Source: Dentipellis sp. KUC8613
Lineage: Eukaryota; Basidiomycota; Agaricomycetes; Russulales; Hericiaceae
Length of the DNA: 64,000 nucleotides
Assembly: GCA_002286715.1 (NCBI GenBank)
Contig: NSJX01000042.1
Coordinates: 124,001-188,000 of the forward strand
Direction of reading: 5' to 3'
Below, in pieces: positions 45,466 to 57,485 of this stretch (position 1 is its first letter; every line of letters starts with the position of its first letter). Position numbers and translations under genes: made by a program. Under the pieces are notes generated by a model. The model searched no databases, was not told the origin of the DNA, and saw nothing but the letters and a program-made list of their open reading frames with translations.

Positions 45466-46010
45466 GGGCACGAGCTCTGACCTCGTCATCCCGAACACCC
45501 ACCCGAATCCCGGACATCTCAGACTCTGGCTTGTCTGCAAATACCCCTCTGGATACTGCATTGCTCTCGGTGGATCTGGTTCTGGTTACGCGTACTGGGT
45601 AATTCGGAACTGGCGGCCTCATCTTCGACCGCGCCGTCAGTTCGAGGCGCCTTGCATCCCCTTCCTTACATTGCATTGACTCGGCATCTTGAACTGTGCT
45701 GTACTCTTATTTATGTAACACACGTCTCACAACCCCAAAGAAAGCTCACTATATAGTACACATCACAATTTGTTTTGCTTATACGATATACAGGAGGTGA
45801 TTAGGATTCCGCTGATGTTTTAATATTACATTCTTCTACTTTCCCTGCAGGATGCTGAGGTAGAGTGCATCCGTTGCCGATGCGAAGATAGATAATACAC
45901 CGCGCAGGGTCCCGTGACTGCTAATTTTCAGCACGTGCAGTCATGTTACGCGTTTCCTGGGCGTAGCGCTGAGTTCTAGCACTCGCCTTAGCTTTATTTC
46001 CTCCCTCCCC
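45466..46010. other. Intergenic region upstream of the C2H2 gene
   Basis: 545 bp, AT-richer than its neighbours (TTATACGATATAC near 45780; several TATA-like words), with no coding signal. Contains the PSD2 3' flank and the promoter for the gene at 46011. Confidence 0.5.
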
Positions 46011-48077
46011 ATGTCGACAGACATAGAATCTAGCACGCAGCAGAATGAAGAGATAGCAGAGCAGCAGCTTCCAGCAGAAGACGACGAGTGGGACGAGGAT
46101 GAGGATGGGTACGATGAGGAAGGGGAGGACGATGCGGATGCCGAGGCAGAGGAGATTGCTCGACGGCTGAACGATCAGCTATGGGCGGAAATTAGCAAGG
46201 CTCAGGCAGAGGTGGCGGCTTCGTTCTCGACGCCAACTCCAGTCTCTCGGTTTCCTGAGGTCAGTAGTAATGCAGCACCTCCTGCGCCTGATACGACTCT
46301 CCCACCGACCCCCGCCCCTATCACCACGCCTCCACATACTTCCACAGAGACCTTGGCAACCGTAGGCGACAATAAACAGAAGAAGAAACTAGATGAGGCC
46401 CTTACCACTATGCGGTCGATTCTAAATTACATTTCGAAGGACCCCCAAGCCCAATCGACTCTCCGCATGACCATCGTCCCGAACTCGAACGGCACGAACG
46501 TCTTAGACGTGCTCAATGTCTCTGTCGCTTCTGGTACACTCTCGAAAGACATGGCAGGGAGGCTTAGCCACCTCTTGGTCACGCTCGCCCGCTCTGACAC
46601 ACTCTTCTCGTCACTTCGGCATTCGAATGCGTCTTCTATCCAGCTGGAGCAGGGAAAGCGCAAGCGGGAGGAGCACGAGGCAGAGATTGCAGACATGCGA
46701 GCCTACAAGCGTCCCATGTACTCTCAACCACCAACATACGACTTGCACTCGCAGATAGACGAGGCCTGCCGAATAATCACGAATGCACTCAACCCGGTCG
46801 CTCAGCCATCCAGCAGGGACAAGCCACTGGATCCCGCCATCATCTCTTCCATACAGCTTCAGCTCCACCAGATCTTCCTGTTCGCAGTCACGTCTTCCTC
46901 ACAAGGCGGCCCGGCGACGAATTCCCTACATGAGGTCGCCGGCCTCATACAGGTTCTCGGAGTCCTCAGTGGTATCCAAATCGGCGGCCCCTCTACACCA
47001 TCTCAACCTCCAGGTTTTCCACCAAATGCCGGGCCATGGATGACACCTACAGATACCACTGTACCCGACATCGGCACGGCTGTCTACTCGTGTCCCCTTC
47101 CCGGTTGTCCGAAGACGTTCTCGCGACTGTACAGTCTCCGTGCGCACCAGCGCACACACGCCGACATTCGCCCGTTCCATTGCTCATCGTGTCCAGCATC
47201 CTTTGCGCGCAACCATGATCTCAAGCGGCACGTGAAGCTGCACGAGAAGCAGGCGTGGAAGTGCGCCGGCTGCTCAAAGCTCTTCTCACGGCGCGACGCG
47301 ATCATGCGACATAAGAAGAGCAATGGGCTCAAGAGTATCGGCGGAAAGGGAGGTGGGAAAGGAGGCAACGAGGCGTGCGCCGATGCGGAAATTATCGAGG
47401 TCGAGGTCGACAAGCCCACGGAGAGCGAGCTGCGTGAGGGCCGCAGGTCGAGGATATGGAACGGCGTCGCAGGAATGCAGCCTTACCCGGGTGGGGGTGC
47501 GCCGGCTATCCTAGGACCAGACGGGCTCGAGGAGGGCGAAGTCCGGCAGGAGGTGCTACAGACTGCGCAGTTGGCGGTCCTGGCGCTGCATCCACTGTTA
47601 CAGGCTTGTGTGTCGCATTCCTCTGGTGCAGCACCGCCAGGGGTTCCGATGGGAGCACCACTGCCCACTCGACCACCAATGCCGGCCGATGCTGCCGGTG
47701 GGCAGGCGACGCTGGCGAGCATCATCGCTCGGGCACAGATGCAGAGTATGCCTGCCGGACAGCCTCGTCCTGCCGGCCCGGCGGAACCTATTCCGTCAAA
47801 CTTCGGGGCGGAGTCGGAGCATGCGACGGCGCCAGTGGAGGAGAGTGCCTCGGCCTCTCAGAATGCGGGAGAATCGCAGGCCTCGGACATGCCGTCGTTG
47901 TCTATGTACGGTTTGTCAGATGAACAGGCTAAGATGCTGGAGCAGGCGATTGCGAACGCCGCCGCGGCAGCCCAACTACAGGCCGAGGCCGAGGCGGCAT
48001 TGGAGGAGGACGAAGAGGAGGAGGACTATGATGACGATGAAGACGACGAGGACATGGAGCGGGTAGATGTGCCCTGA
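46011..48077 (+). CDS. C2H2 zinc-finger protein, probable transcription factor
   Basis: Intronless frame of 688 residues. Acidic N-terminus (EDDEWDEDEDGYDEEGEDDAD), a helical segment (LNDQLWAEISKAQAEVAA), then three C2H2 fingers at about residues 358-445: C-PLPG-C...SRLYSLRAHQRTH, HCSSCPASFARNHDLKRHVKLH and CAGCSKLFSRRDAIMRHKKS. The finger linkers (THADIRPFHC; HEKQAWKC) fit DNA-binding arrays. The first finger has C-x4-C spacing (CPLPGC). C-terminus is Pro/Gln/Ala-rich and ends in a strongly acidic tail (EEDEEEEDYDDDEDDEDME). Likely nuclear; targets unknown. Lack of introns is notable in an intron-rich window. Confidence 0.85.
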   Translation: MSTDIESSTQQNEEIAEQQLPAEDDEWDEDEDGYDEEGEDDADAEAEEIARRLNDQLWAEISKAQAEVAASFSTPTPVSRFPEVSSNAAPPAPDTTLPPTPAPITTPPHTSTETLATVGDNKQKKKLDEALTTMRSILNYISKDPQAQSTLRMTIVPNSNGTNVLDVLNVSVASGTLSKDMAGRLSHLLVTLARSDTLFSSLRHSNASSIQLEQGKRKREEHEAEIADMRAYKRPMYSQPPTYDLHSQIDEACRIITNALNPVAQPSSRDKPLDPAIISSIQLQLHQIFLFAVTSSSQGGPATNSLHEVAGLIQVLGVLSGIQIGGPSTPSQPPGFPPNAGPWMTPTDTTVPDIGTAVYSCPLPGCPKTFSRLYSLRAHQRTHADIRPFHCSSCPASFARNHDLKRHVKLHEKQAWKCAGCSKLFSRRDAIMRHKKSNGLKSIGGKGGGKGGNEACADAEIIEVEVDKPTESELREGRRSRIWNGVAGMQPYPGGGAPAILGPDGLEEGEVRQEVLQTAQLAVLALHPLLQACVSHSSGAAPPGVPMGAPLPTRPPMPADAAGGQATLASIIARAQMQSMPAGQPRPAGPAEPIPSNFGAESEHATAPVEESASASQNAGESQASDMPSLSMYGLSDEQAKMLEQAIANAAAAAQLQAEAEAALEEDEEEEDYDDDEDDEDMERVDVP

Positions 48078-49177
48078 GGATCATGGCGGGTTAATATGGA
48101 TCGGGTGTATTATATATTATGTGGGATAGGTGAGTATAGTACCTTTTCGAAACAAAACCGTCGCTGATTATAGCCATAGTTGTATGTATCATCAGACAAG
48201 ATAGCTTTCATAATATCATTCGGGTCGCGGGATTCTTCGTCGGGTTTCTCTGGAGTTCTGCGAACTGCCCTTATTCAAATTGCCGCAGCAACTAAGTAGT
48301 TTCTCCGATGTGACGACCACATCTACTGGGTGATATGGATACAGCGCATGAATCGCATGTGGTTAGATGGGCTTCACGGACGCCTCACCGAGACGTACAT
48401 GACTGTTGCTGCAGATCTCCGGCTCGTTCAACTGTCGCAGCCGACAGCCGCCCTAAGACCAGATTCGAACAGCAAGGGATCCCCAGACATGCTCTTGCAG
48501 CGCAAACTCAGAAAGGTATTACAGGATTGCGCGAGTCACCTGGTTATTCCTGCCAGGGTGGGTCCAGTTGCTGTCGCTATATGCAGTCTGACGTCCTGAT
48601 ATGTTGAGCCCAGGCCCACGCGCACAGCGCACGTGTATCAGGTCCATGGAGAGCGACCGCGAAGACGAGGCCAAGGCGCTGCTTCGGCTGAAAGTGAAGG
48701 CGTAGAAAAAAGCGTGTTGCCCTCTCGGTTCTCGTCAATCCTGACCTGTTCCACTGGGCAATGTCACTGGCCGGTTTGGCCGAATGCCGTCTTGTAAAAT
48801 TGATCTACCCGCCGTAAGCTGACTTTCACTGTTTGTTGCAACATTACATCCTGTTGCGCCCTATCTAGGTTTATGTTATTATGTTTCAGTTGCCCGTCGA
48901 GATGCTCTATACCGTGCATAGTCATTCTCAAATTTCCATCTGTATGCTCTGTGGGTTGTACTGCGTATCGGAATGTGTGAGGACAGGTTGTCAATGCTGG
49001 AGGAAGCGTTAGGCCCACTGGGGGAGCAGGAGAGCGTGACAGGTCAGAATCACGTACGCGTTATTTACAGCTATTTTGTTTCGGCGTCTAGGTTCTCGTG
49101 CTACAAGGCTCCTTACCGCAGACGACCTCTTCCTCCGTCCCCTAGTCACATCCATAAGCACCGACTTTCATTCGAAG
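48078..49177. other. Intergenic region between the C2H2 gene and HOP2
   Basis: 1.1 kb. Small ORFs at 48330-48599 and 48764-49018 (-) have no recognisable features. A 19-codon run starting ATGGAGAGCGACCGCGAAGA (48643-48702) follows an acceptor-like GAGCCCAG, so a very small spliced gene is possible but unsupported. Confidence 0.45.
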
Positions 49178-50302
49178 ATGTCAAAAGCAAAATCAGATGT
49201 GAAGGTTCTCAAAGGACAAGAAGGTTTCCGTTTTCCAGTCCTCTCGCGCGAACGGCTAAGTTGACCCCATCATGTAGCGGAAGACCGAGTATATGCGTAC
49301 ATTAAACGGGTTGGTATTATCATCTCATGTACACGCTTATTGGGACACTGATTCTATATCTATGAAGATGAACAGACCATTCGGTGCTGTCGATGTCTCG
49401 GCGAACCTCAAGGGCGCCGTTCCAAAGACGGCGACACAGAAGATCCTCCTCGCGCTCGCTGAGAAGGGTCAGGTTACGCAAAAGACTTATGGTAGGCCTA
49501 GATTCTCTCAATGACGGCGCGCTATGTATAGAAACGGTTACGGATCTGACATCTTATGCAATTGCTGCATATATGCGTGCATTATCGTTTCCATAGGCAA
49601 AACAACATTTTTTGTCGCCAATCAGAGTACGGTAGACACCATGCCGGATGGCAAAATTTCTGAACTAGAGGCGGAGGCGAAGACACTGGACGAGGGAAAT
49701 AAGGCCCTCGCTGCGGAGATCAAGGCGGCCGCTGCAGGTGCGCTCGATCTCCATTATCCTTACTACGTAGCCCGCATTGACGAATTTCCCGCGCAGAACT
49801 TTCCAAACTAAAGAGCACGCCAACAGATGCGGAGCTTGCTGCTCAGATGGATGAGACGAGTGAAAAGGTGCGCATATAATAAGTCGATGCGAGCCTCCAA
49901 GATGAATGGCGTGACATCGCTATCACAGGCAGAGCAACTTCGCAAGCATCTAGAACCTCTGCGCTCGGGAACACCACTCGTCGATGCGGAAGCGCTCGCT
50001 GCTCTGGACCAGGAATGGACGAAGTGGCGCGCTGAATGGGTGCGCCGCAAGAAAGTCTTCCTCACGTATGGACTTTCCTCTGGGAACCTCTTCGCCTATC
50101 CGCTTCGTTTGAACGTCTTCGGGCTGACGAGACTCTACTCGGTTGATTCCGCTACAGGTTCTGGGCTCTTGTCTCGGACACTTTGTCTCCGCAGGACGCA
50201 ACAGAACTCCGAGACGACCTCGGGATCGAATACGACTCGGTGGAACACACTATGCTTGAGCAGGGGCCTCTGTGCTCGATAAATCTTGGAAGGAAGCGTT
50301 AA
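49178..50302 (+). CDS. HOP2: Homologous-pairing protein 2 (TBPIP family)
   Basis: HOP2 works with MND1 to stimulate Dmc1/Rad51 strand invasion in meiosis. Exons 49178-49223, 49278-49309, 49368-49491, 49597-49737, 49797-49867, 49929-50065 and 50158-50302 give 231 residues, near the family's ~220. N-terminal winged helix: AEDRVYAYIKRMNRPFGAVD, VPKTATQKILLALAEKGQVT, YGKTTFFVANQ. Then a leucine-rich coiled coil (ISELEAEAKTLDEGNKALAA; ELSKLKSTPTDAELAAQM) and a C-terminal segment (EWTKWRAEWVRRKKVFLTFW; PQDATELRDDLGIEYDSVEH). The intron after SEK may be 61 nt (to CACAG, preferred) or 34 nt, the latter adding MNGVTSLSQ. Six introns in 1.1 kb. Confidence 0.9.
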
Positions 50303-51928
50303 ACTTCTGCTGGCTTCCTCTCTGCTGCTTCTGCTTTTGATTCTCCACTGCTTAGCTCCCGGCTCTCAGTCTCTTGGCTCCTCTCGGCTCTACTACCGTG
50401 GCGCTTCTGTAATGGGATCTCTTCCCTCGTGTTCAGCAATCTTTCGTCTCATTCGACACCTCTTTACAGATCTCAACGTATACACTCCATAGTCATAGAA
50501 ATCAGATAAATTCAGCATCTAGCAAAATAGTGAAGATCATGGTCCTCACTATGTCCTCACATCGTCCATAGTGGGATTGGCATTGCGTCTTGGGATGGAC
50601 GATAGGATTCTTGGAGCGCTTTGGCATGATCTTGACGATGCGCATGCGGCGGAGAAGGCGGATGTCGCTGGGTTCGGGCGCCGAGCGGAGCGCGGTGCGC
50701 TCTTCGTCCTGGCCAAGGACCTCCAGCGAGATGATCTCGTCGCCTGATGTCGCGCAACAGTCACCGCCGCGGCGCTCGTCCGTCGCATTCTCGTCGTGCG
50801 CGATAAACTTCGCCGAGATGGCGAACCAAATTTGGCAGTGCGCGCTGGATCTGTCATCATTGGCGCGTCCATTGTGCGAAAGAGACCGTGTGGGCACGCA
50901 CTATGTGAAGCTGCTCTTCCGCCCCCTCACCTGAACGTTGGTCCAGCCGCAATTGGGGCAAGTCGCGTATTTGTCGAGCCACGGCGTCCGAGTCGTCATA
51001 TTCTTGTTGTATGACCATATCCATGTTGAGCATGGATCCGGGCGTCATAAACTCACAACGTGTTGCTGCATCAACAAATGTCGTGTTTTCGGGAGAATTG
51101 GAGACCAAAGTTACGGCATAATCTTCACGCTAGACGTACTGCGATCCAGCACGGTTTTTGAAATAAAGCTTGAGGATTCCATCGAAGATCTGCATGGAAG
51201 GTAAATCTCAATGTACTGCGGACGGGAGAGGAGCATGTACATCCCAAGAATCACATGGCTCGAAGAGTAGCCTGATATATTGACTCAAGGAGTCCGTGAG
51301 GATGACAGGTAGCTGGGAGGATGCACGGCTGCTTTCCAGCGCGCGATGGATATCGGCGAGGACGAAACTTTGCTCTCTAGAACAGGAGTAAGGTTACCAT
51401 TCGAGGATATCAAGGAGATCCTTCGCTCACTCTACAGCAACAGGTATACGGCTCACAGATTTTTCGAGAGTCGATAGCGAGTTATGCGAAGACTCATTCT
51501 TCAAGCTTCTAGCTTCAAGGCTCATCAGCCTGAGGATACTGTAGTTCTTCGACCTTCAGTTCATAACGAGTGTTAGGTGTTTATGCCGTGAGATATTGAC
51601 CATATCATACCAAAAAAAATGATCGCATCTGCATTGTGGACGCCACGCAAAGCGCAGTGTCAATCGTGGACAAGCAACAATGGGAAAGTGGCCATAATGC
51701 TGCGCACGGTTGTGGTTTGACTTGGAGATGTGGACGCCGCGGCCTGCTGAGTCAGCAGACTTCGCCATCGGCTCGAACTTAGAACATAGCACCGCCACTG
51801 TAGTTCAACTTGACCTTGAACATTAGAGCCGTACTTTTCGACATTCAAAGGACAATAACGTCTCCCACACGACTCATCGGCCACATTTCAAGCTTCAAGG
51901 TCCGTCGCTCTTATTTCACAGTGACAAG
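50303..51928. other. Region between HOP2 and the FunK1 kinase
   Basis: Apart from the relic annotated at 50560-51540, nothing coding is seen. 51580-51910 carries only short ORFs. It includes the HOP2 3' flank with CT-rich sequence at 50310-50400. Confidence 0.5.
50560..51540 (-). pseudogene. Decayed minus-strand gene with a CPNCGW motif
   Basis: Protein-like pieces read on the minus strand but in several frames: TRYELKVEELQYPQADEP, ADIHRALESSRASSQLPVIL followed by TDSLSQYIRLLFEPCDSW, FDGILKLYFKNRAGSQYV, then TPWLDKYATCPNCGWTNVQV, a TAG, and in the same frame CVPTRSLSHNGRANDDRSSA through SGDEIISLEVLGQDEERTAL to RMRIVKIMPKRSK. CPxC followed by later Cys residues suggests a zinc-binding module. 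Stops and frame changes without good splice sites argue for a pseudogene, but an intron-rich functional gene I failed to splice is possible. Family not recognised. Confidence 0.35.
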
Positions 51929-54791
51929 ATGACATTGTTGTCTACTGATCATTACACATGTGCTCAGGGTTCTGCCACGCCGCCGGGCCACATTCACGGC
52001 ACCATTGTCCACATCGATATCATCGAGTATTTCAACATCGCCTTTTTCCGACGAAGGTATATAAGTCCTGAGGTCAGTCGAAGGTCCGTCAGCGCTCCTC
52101 GTCTGCTAAGCTAACCACCCCTCCCAACTCCGGTCCTCCGCAGGACCCTAGCTCTCTCACTGGTGTTCGGTACGATACTAATTTGGCAGCGTCATCGATC
52201 TATTTGAATCACGTTCGAGCTAGCGAAACTCCTCGTTCCGTGCGAATTGAGACCAAGACCAACATACCTCACGATCGTACGCAGTACGCTCGCCAGATGG
52301 ACGGCGAAATCGTACAAGTATCTCTTCAGTCCTTCATGGACAACTACGCCCCATTTGCACCTACGGAAGATCAAGTCCAGGCGTGCATCGACATTCTTTT
52401 GCAATCCCAGCAGCTCTTTCACTCCAAAGACGGTCGTCTCTTGTTCACCGCCTGCGACACCAAACCATCCGTCCGTTTCACCCGGGAGACATCTTACGAG
52501 TTCCTGTCGCCCGTATGCCAAGTCATGCGCACTTCACAGATCGAAGGCCGGCAGCCATCATGCATAATGGAGCAGAAGCCGTATCATACCACCTCATCCG
52601 AAATCACAGGTTCAACTCACAAGATTGACGGCTACTTCAAGCCTATTCAATCGACAATACCGGATGGCGAGAAAGAGAACAAGACGCCGACAGCAGATAT
52701 CGTAGTCAACTGTGAATGGAAGTTGGAGGACAAAGACGGCGGGGGCGTAGACGTAAGCCTTTTTTCTGATCATAATCGCTTTTCACTGACCTTCATCCAT
52801 ATAGAATCGTCGTAAAGTCGTCAGCGCCGCATGTCACGGCATGAACAACGACCCTCTGCGGCAATTTACTTATAGTGTGAGTCCATATATTTTTGCAATT
52901 TATCTCGTGGACGATAATGATCTGGGCATTGAAGATCACGACTGAAGACGACGCCATGACGTTGTGGTACTGGTCCCGCTCCCACTCAGCCAAATCTACA
53001 TCGTTTGAATTTACGACAGTACGCTGACTCACAATGTGTGTTGATAGATGTGCTGACGAGTTATTAGGACATACATGCGACCGTGCGCGCATTCGCTTCC
53101 TTTATCTTTGCGACCATGGAAGAGCTGGGGTACGACCAGTCCATCCGTCGCATAAAAGACTTTAGCTGCGGGCCCGGAAAGTCAGCGTTTGTCTTCAAAG
53201 TCAGGGATCGCTACTTCAAGTCCCTCCGTTGTATTGCGGAGCACCTCGGAACCTGCATCACGGGGCGCGCAACGCGCGTATTCGAAGTCATCGAGGTCCG
53301 CAGCTTCGAGGATCTGACAGTTATCGGCAAGAAGAATCAAATACTCAAGGACGTATGGCTTGATGCGAATGCCCGTACGGAACGACAGATTCAGAGTGAG
53401 ATCTTCAAAGAACTGGACAAACTTGCGGGCGACCTGTGCGTCGAGGGCGCCGCCGAGCCGCCTCACTTTTTCGGGCTCGAGACAAAGGACAAGATATTGA
53501 TTCTAGACGCGCTCCGCGACAGAAAGTACCGCCAACACTTCTTGACAATCGAGTGTGACGAGCAGGGAAGACTGTCGAAGCCAATGCCAGAAGGTGCCGT
53601 GCCTGTCGCTGGTCTTTTCATAGTGGTACCCCCTCTGGCCAAACCAGCCACCCTCTCGACCGCCGATAAAACACGAGGGTCTCCCGCTTCTGGGCCCATA
53701 TCAGCTTCCGCTGTGAAGGAAAAGATTATTGTGCCGCGAGACTACGCCCCCAAGCGCCAGTATCGCGTTGTCTCCCAGGAAGTGTGCCAAGCGTTGCACA
53801 ACATAGACGATCTTCGGAAGGTGCTCAAGGCAATGAAGGACTGTCTTCTGGGTGAATGGTCATCGCTTGTCTGATGTGGGGCACGCGCTGACGAATCTAT
53901 CCAGCCGTACAACTATTGTTTTTAATTGGCTGGGTCCATCGTGATATAAGCTCGGGTAACTTGCTGTGGTACCCAACAGAGGACGGCGGCCGAGGTATCT
54001 TGAGTGATCTGGAGTATGCTAAGAAGTGCACTCCGGATGGAAAGGGTAGTCGCGATCCGAAGACGGTATGCTACACCCTGTCTTTCATCTCGCAATGCGC
54101 TCATCATATTTGAACCGCGCAGGGTACACCATACTTCATGGCTGTCGAAATCCAGATGCAGGGGCCCATCGCGCCTTGGTTACCTCAACAGCTGTGGAGG
54201 CCGAAAAAAGCGTCTCCTCCTGCCAAGAATGCGGAAAACCCGGTCGCTTATAATTTTCAGCACGACCTGGAGTCTTTTTTTTGGTTGCTCCTCTGGACGG
54301 TCACGTTGCGCGTCGATGACGCTAAGCTGCAGGCGATCACAAAGCCCATGTTTCGCGAAGAACCTGGGTGCAGCAACGAACGCCGCAACGCAATAGCCAA
54401 AGGATTGTCAGAAGAAGCTCTCGAAGAAGCCTTACCAGAACCAATCAAAAGCTTCGCGGAATGCCTAGCAGGCTTCGCAGGGAACATGCTTTTCGGCTAC
54501 GGAAGTAGGAGGTCGGAGGACGACCTGCGCAACATCGCCACTTATTCCCCGCTGTATGGCCCAGCACGAGAGATTATCGACAATTGCGTTAAGGACGCTG
54601 TGGGACCCGAAGTCCTTCCACTAATTGTGTTCTCCACCCGCGAAGATATGAAGTCGCAGGGCAGCCGACCCTTGCAGCCGGCAGCCTGTAAGCGAGTGCG
54701 GTCCGCGACTGATGACATCAATATCATATACAAGTCTCACAAGGCTTCTGAGAACGAGCCTCGTTCCAAGCCTCGGGACCGCGAGCTCTAA
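51929..54791 (+). CDS. FunK1-type protein kinase (fungal-specific)
   Basis: FunK1 kinases are an expanded group in Agaricomycetes, of mostly unknown role. Exons 51929-52072, 52144-52752, 52805-52876, 52935-53018, 53068-53851, 53905-54065 and 54123-54791 give 840 residues if the first ATG is used; the first exon is uncertain because TATATAAG at 52060-52067 could be a TATA box, in which case translation may begin at 52296. Motifs: AMTLWYWSRSHSAKSTSFEF, FASFIFATMEELGYDQSI, WVHRDISSGNLLWYP (catalytic loop with HRD), ILSDLEYAKK (DLE in place of DFG, as is usual for this family), GTPYFMAVEIQ and FQHDLESFFWLLLWTV. The ATP-lysine region is hard to assign. C-terminus is basic/Ser-rich with no domain. 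Sits in an accessory, relic-rich stretch. Confidence 0.82.
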
Positions 54792-55276
54792 TGTTTACCG
54801 TCATGCGGCCTCATAATTTTCTATCACTTACGGCTCCGTTTGTATCATACAGCATCGGGTAGTTCCCTCCATGATCGCGTTGGTTTTGAATCCTACACTA
54901 GCACTTTGCTATGGGTCTCCTCGGATCCGACATTGTTACATATAGTATCATCCCAAACCATTGATTTCCATTGATAAAGAAAAGGATGACGACTGATGTG
55001 TGCTGCAGCCGGCGTTACAATTGCAACTGACTGAACGCCTACCTTTTCTCATATTCCGTTCGGGTCTGGAATCGCTGTCTCTGGACTCGACCCCACTCTT
55101 ACAGTAAGCAATGGCATACGCCATCTGACCTTTTGATTTCTATGGCCGTGATTATCCTTCATGCACGAATGATGTCTCGATCGGGCCACATATCCTGTCA
55201 TAGAGCCAAGTGTGTCCAGCATACATACATAGTACACTCAAGAAAATTTCAAGAATGCCGTAATACTCACACACAC
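54792..55276. other. Convergent intergenic region
   Basis: 485 bp between the kinase 3' end and the ubiquitin-like-family pseudogene 3' end; no signal seen. Confidence 0.55.
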
Positions 55277-56663
55277 TCACAGAAATGCATATTTTTGGGT
55301 ACCCGAAGATTTCATGGCATGCCCAGGAGAGTAAGTCATGACTATGGGATCATACGGGTGTATTCCTCGACAGACTGACTCGAGTCCCATAGTAATACGA
55401 CTGAAGGCGAGGGATTTTTCAAGCACGACCATCCCCATGTCATAGTCAGGATACATCCTGCACACAGCACAGCGTCCTGTAACACTGTGATATAGCAATT
55501 CCTGCAGGGAAAGATGAGGCTGGAAAGAATATGACACCTTTTGGTCCCTATCACAGGTACATCGGCCGGTTGTGACACATTCCGTGTCGGGTAGGTAAAC
55601 TAGTGCAAATGGCAGAACTATCCCCAGCTCGAGCTTGGACCCGGGGCTGGTGTACAGACGCCAGGTCGAGTTGCGTGTTATTTTGTGCCGAACACCGGAG
55701 TGCACCACAACATATTGGCCTTTTTCAACATTTGGCAAGAAAGGGCGTCCCTTGTGATATACTTTCATGATGCCCTCAAACCGCTGGGCACGAGTATCAG
55801 CGGGTTTATACCGATAGCGAAACAGAGTACGTACCTCCCAGGTATCGCACAGCTCGAGAGGCAGCAAGATAGACTGGCTCATCATATCCGTAAATGTGAT
55901 CGGTTCCTCCTGAGGCGTGCGACCGCCCTCCCACGTATGACCAAGGGCTACAGGCAGCCCTTGCAGACAGCGGTGGATCTCAAGAAGCATTACACGTTGT
56001 TCTCTGGGACGCAAAAATGAACACTCATATCCATGACCGTGCAGAACCAGACGGCAGCCAACACCTACCTCATTTCCACAGGCAAGTCCCGCACCGAGTG
56101 TCCAACTGTCGACAGCGTATCACGTTGTCGCGCCGCATCATGCCTGCGTGATGCACGCGCAATCAGTCCCAATCGCTGCAGATCAGCATCCGAACGCCCG
56201 ACCTCGACAGGAGAGACAGCAGGATATTCAGGACCGCAACCTGGTCCGTCACCCGCCTTCGGATCTCCTCCAGCTCCGGCTTCTTGAACAGCGCCCACCC
56301 GACCTTGCGCCACGAGTCCTTCATCATGCTCCCCGAGCCCCCAGCCTACAAACTGCCTTGATACTTCAATATCCGCCTCCGTATGTCGTTCAGGAGCCCG
56401 ACGCTCGTCCGCAGCGCATGCGCACAGGCATTCGCGGTCGAGACCGGGACGTCGCGCCGCAGCGCAGGCTGATACGACGGGGGGTCGAACGCATGCTGTA
56501 CGGCGCCGAGGACATCTGCGAGGGCGTCGAGATCGCCAATGAGCGCCTGATACTCGACGGCCGAGCCTGTGGAGTCGCAGAGGGCCTGCCGCACTTGGTT
56601 GAGCAACTGGACGACGGCGATGATGTCTCCGACAGTGCCAAAGCTGAATGCTACGAGTGGCAT
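55277..56663 (-). pseudogene. Agaricomycete family protein with helical N-domain and ubiquitin-like C-domain, disrupted
   Basis: Transcript order is 56663-56069, 56003-55835 and 55783-55277. N-terminus MPLVAFSFGTVGDIIAVVQL and STGSAVEYQALIGDLDALAD is typical of a family abundant in Agaricomycetes. The C-part ILLPLELCDTWE (then REGIMKVYHKG-like) with GQYVVVHSG and STWRLYTSPGSKLELGI looks like the ubiquitin-like (ULD-like) module of such proteins, from memory. Two defects lie in exon 1: an in-frame TAG at 56346-56348 (…YQGSL*AGGSGSMMKDSW…, same frame on both sides) and a frame change near 56215, between NILLSLLS and RSDADLQRLGLIAR. The exon 1/2/3 joins (VEMR|EQRVMLL; TWE|RFEGIMKV) remain clean. 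Probably a recent pseudogene; the TAG could instead be a sequence error. Confidence 0.7.
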
Positions 56664-57485
56664 GATGAGGAGGGGGAGAACCTGTGGCCGAGGAACGATA
56701 CGAGCTACTTATCGAGGATGGCATCGGATGGCAATGCCATGGTTCTTTCGATAGGGCGTACTGTATCTTCCGGAACATATATGGTCTGTGGGAAATTAGC
56801 CAGGTGCAGGTGCTGTGAGGCATGTGAGGTCCAGAGAATCGTGCACAGGTCCAGTTTGCAAAGCTACGAGGGAGGAGAACACGATTCGAATCCGGTTTGA
56901 CGCTGATAGATGCTAGAGGGTCGTCAGTGCATAACGAAGCCGGCGCTTGCCAGTACGCGTCTCTGAACAAGCGCCCGCTCGCGACTTCGACGTTGGCGGA
57001 TGCCTGGCACAAGAAATGCACACGACACACAAGTTCATCAAGCCGCATTACATGGACCACCACCAGAATCGTAACGCGACAGACCAGTGGCCAAAATCGC
57101 CAGGCCCTCCACCGCAGCCACACAAACCCAACGCAGATTCGAAAGGAGATTGTTTCGTAGGGAGCGCACCAGATCGTGTCAACACATTCTGCTGGATAGC
57201 GCGAATCGGAAGGCGTGATCTGTAATGCACCGATTCGTCCTGCTTGGCGCCCCCTCGCTAGCAGCGGCATACACCTGCGGGTGAACTGAGCACAAGCGGA
57301 TGAAATATACATAATTAATCTAATACTTACCACCACCGCGCAATGACTTTGCAGTATCAAGAACCCCTCCACACACCTACGCATCTACACCCGACATTGG
57401 CGACTCGATACAATCCACGCTAGGGCAGACGATCAGACGACCCCAATCTCATCCACCAAACACAACACAATCATAAGAACGCGAC
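56664..57485. other. Intergenic region, minus-strand gene spacing
   Basis: 822 bp between the TPR gene's 3' end and the start of the pseudogene. A long minus-strand ORF (to 57384) runs through it but is the out-of-frame extension of the pseudogene. A GATTCGAATCC box at 56882-56892 resembles a tRNA B box but no cloverleaf can be drawn. Confidence 0.5.

Noticed and set aside
56840..56910. tRNA candidate from a GATTCGAATCC box
   Set aside because: No A box at the right distance and no acceptor stem pairing.
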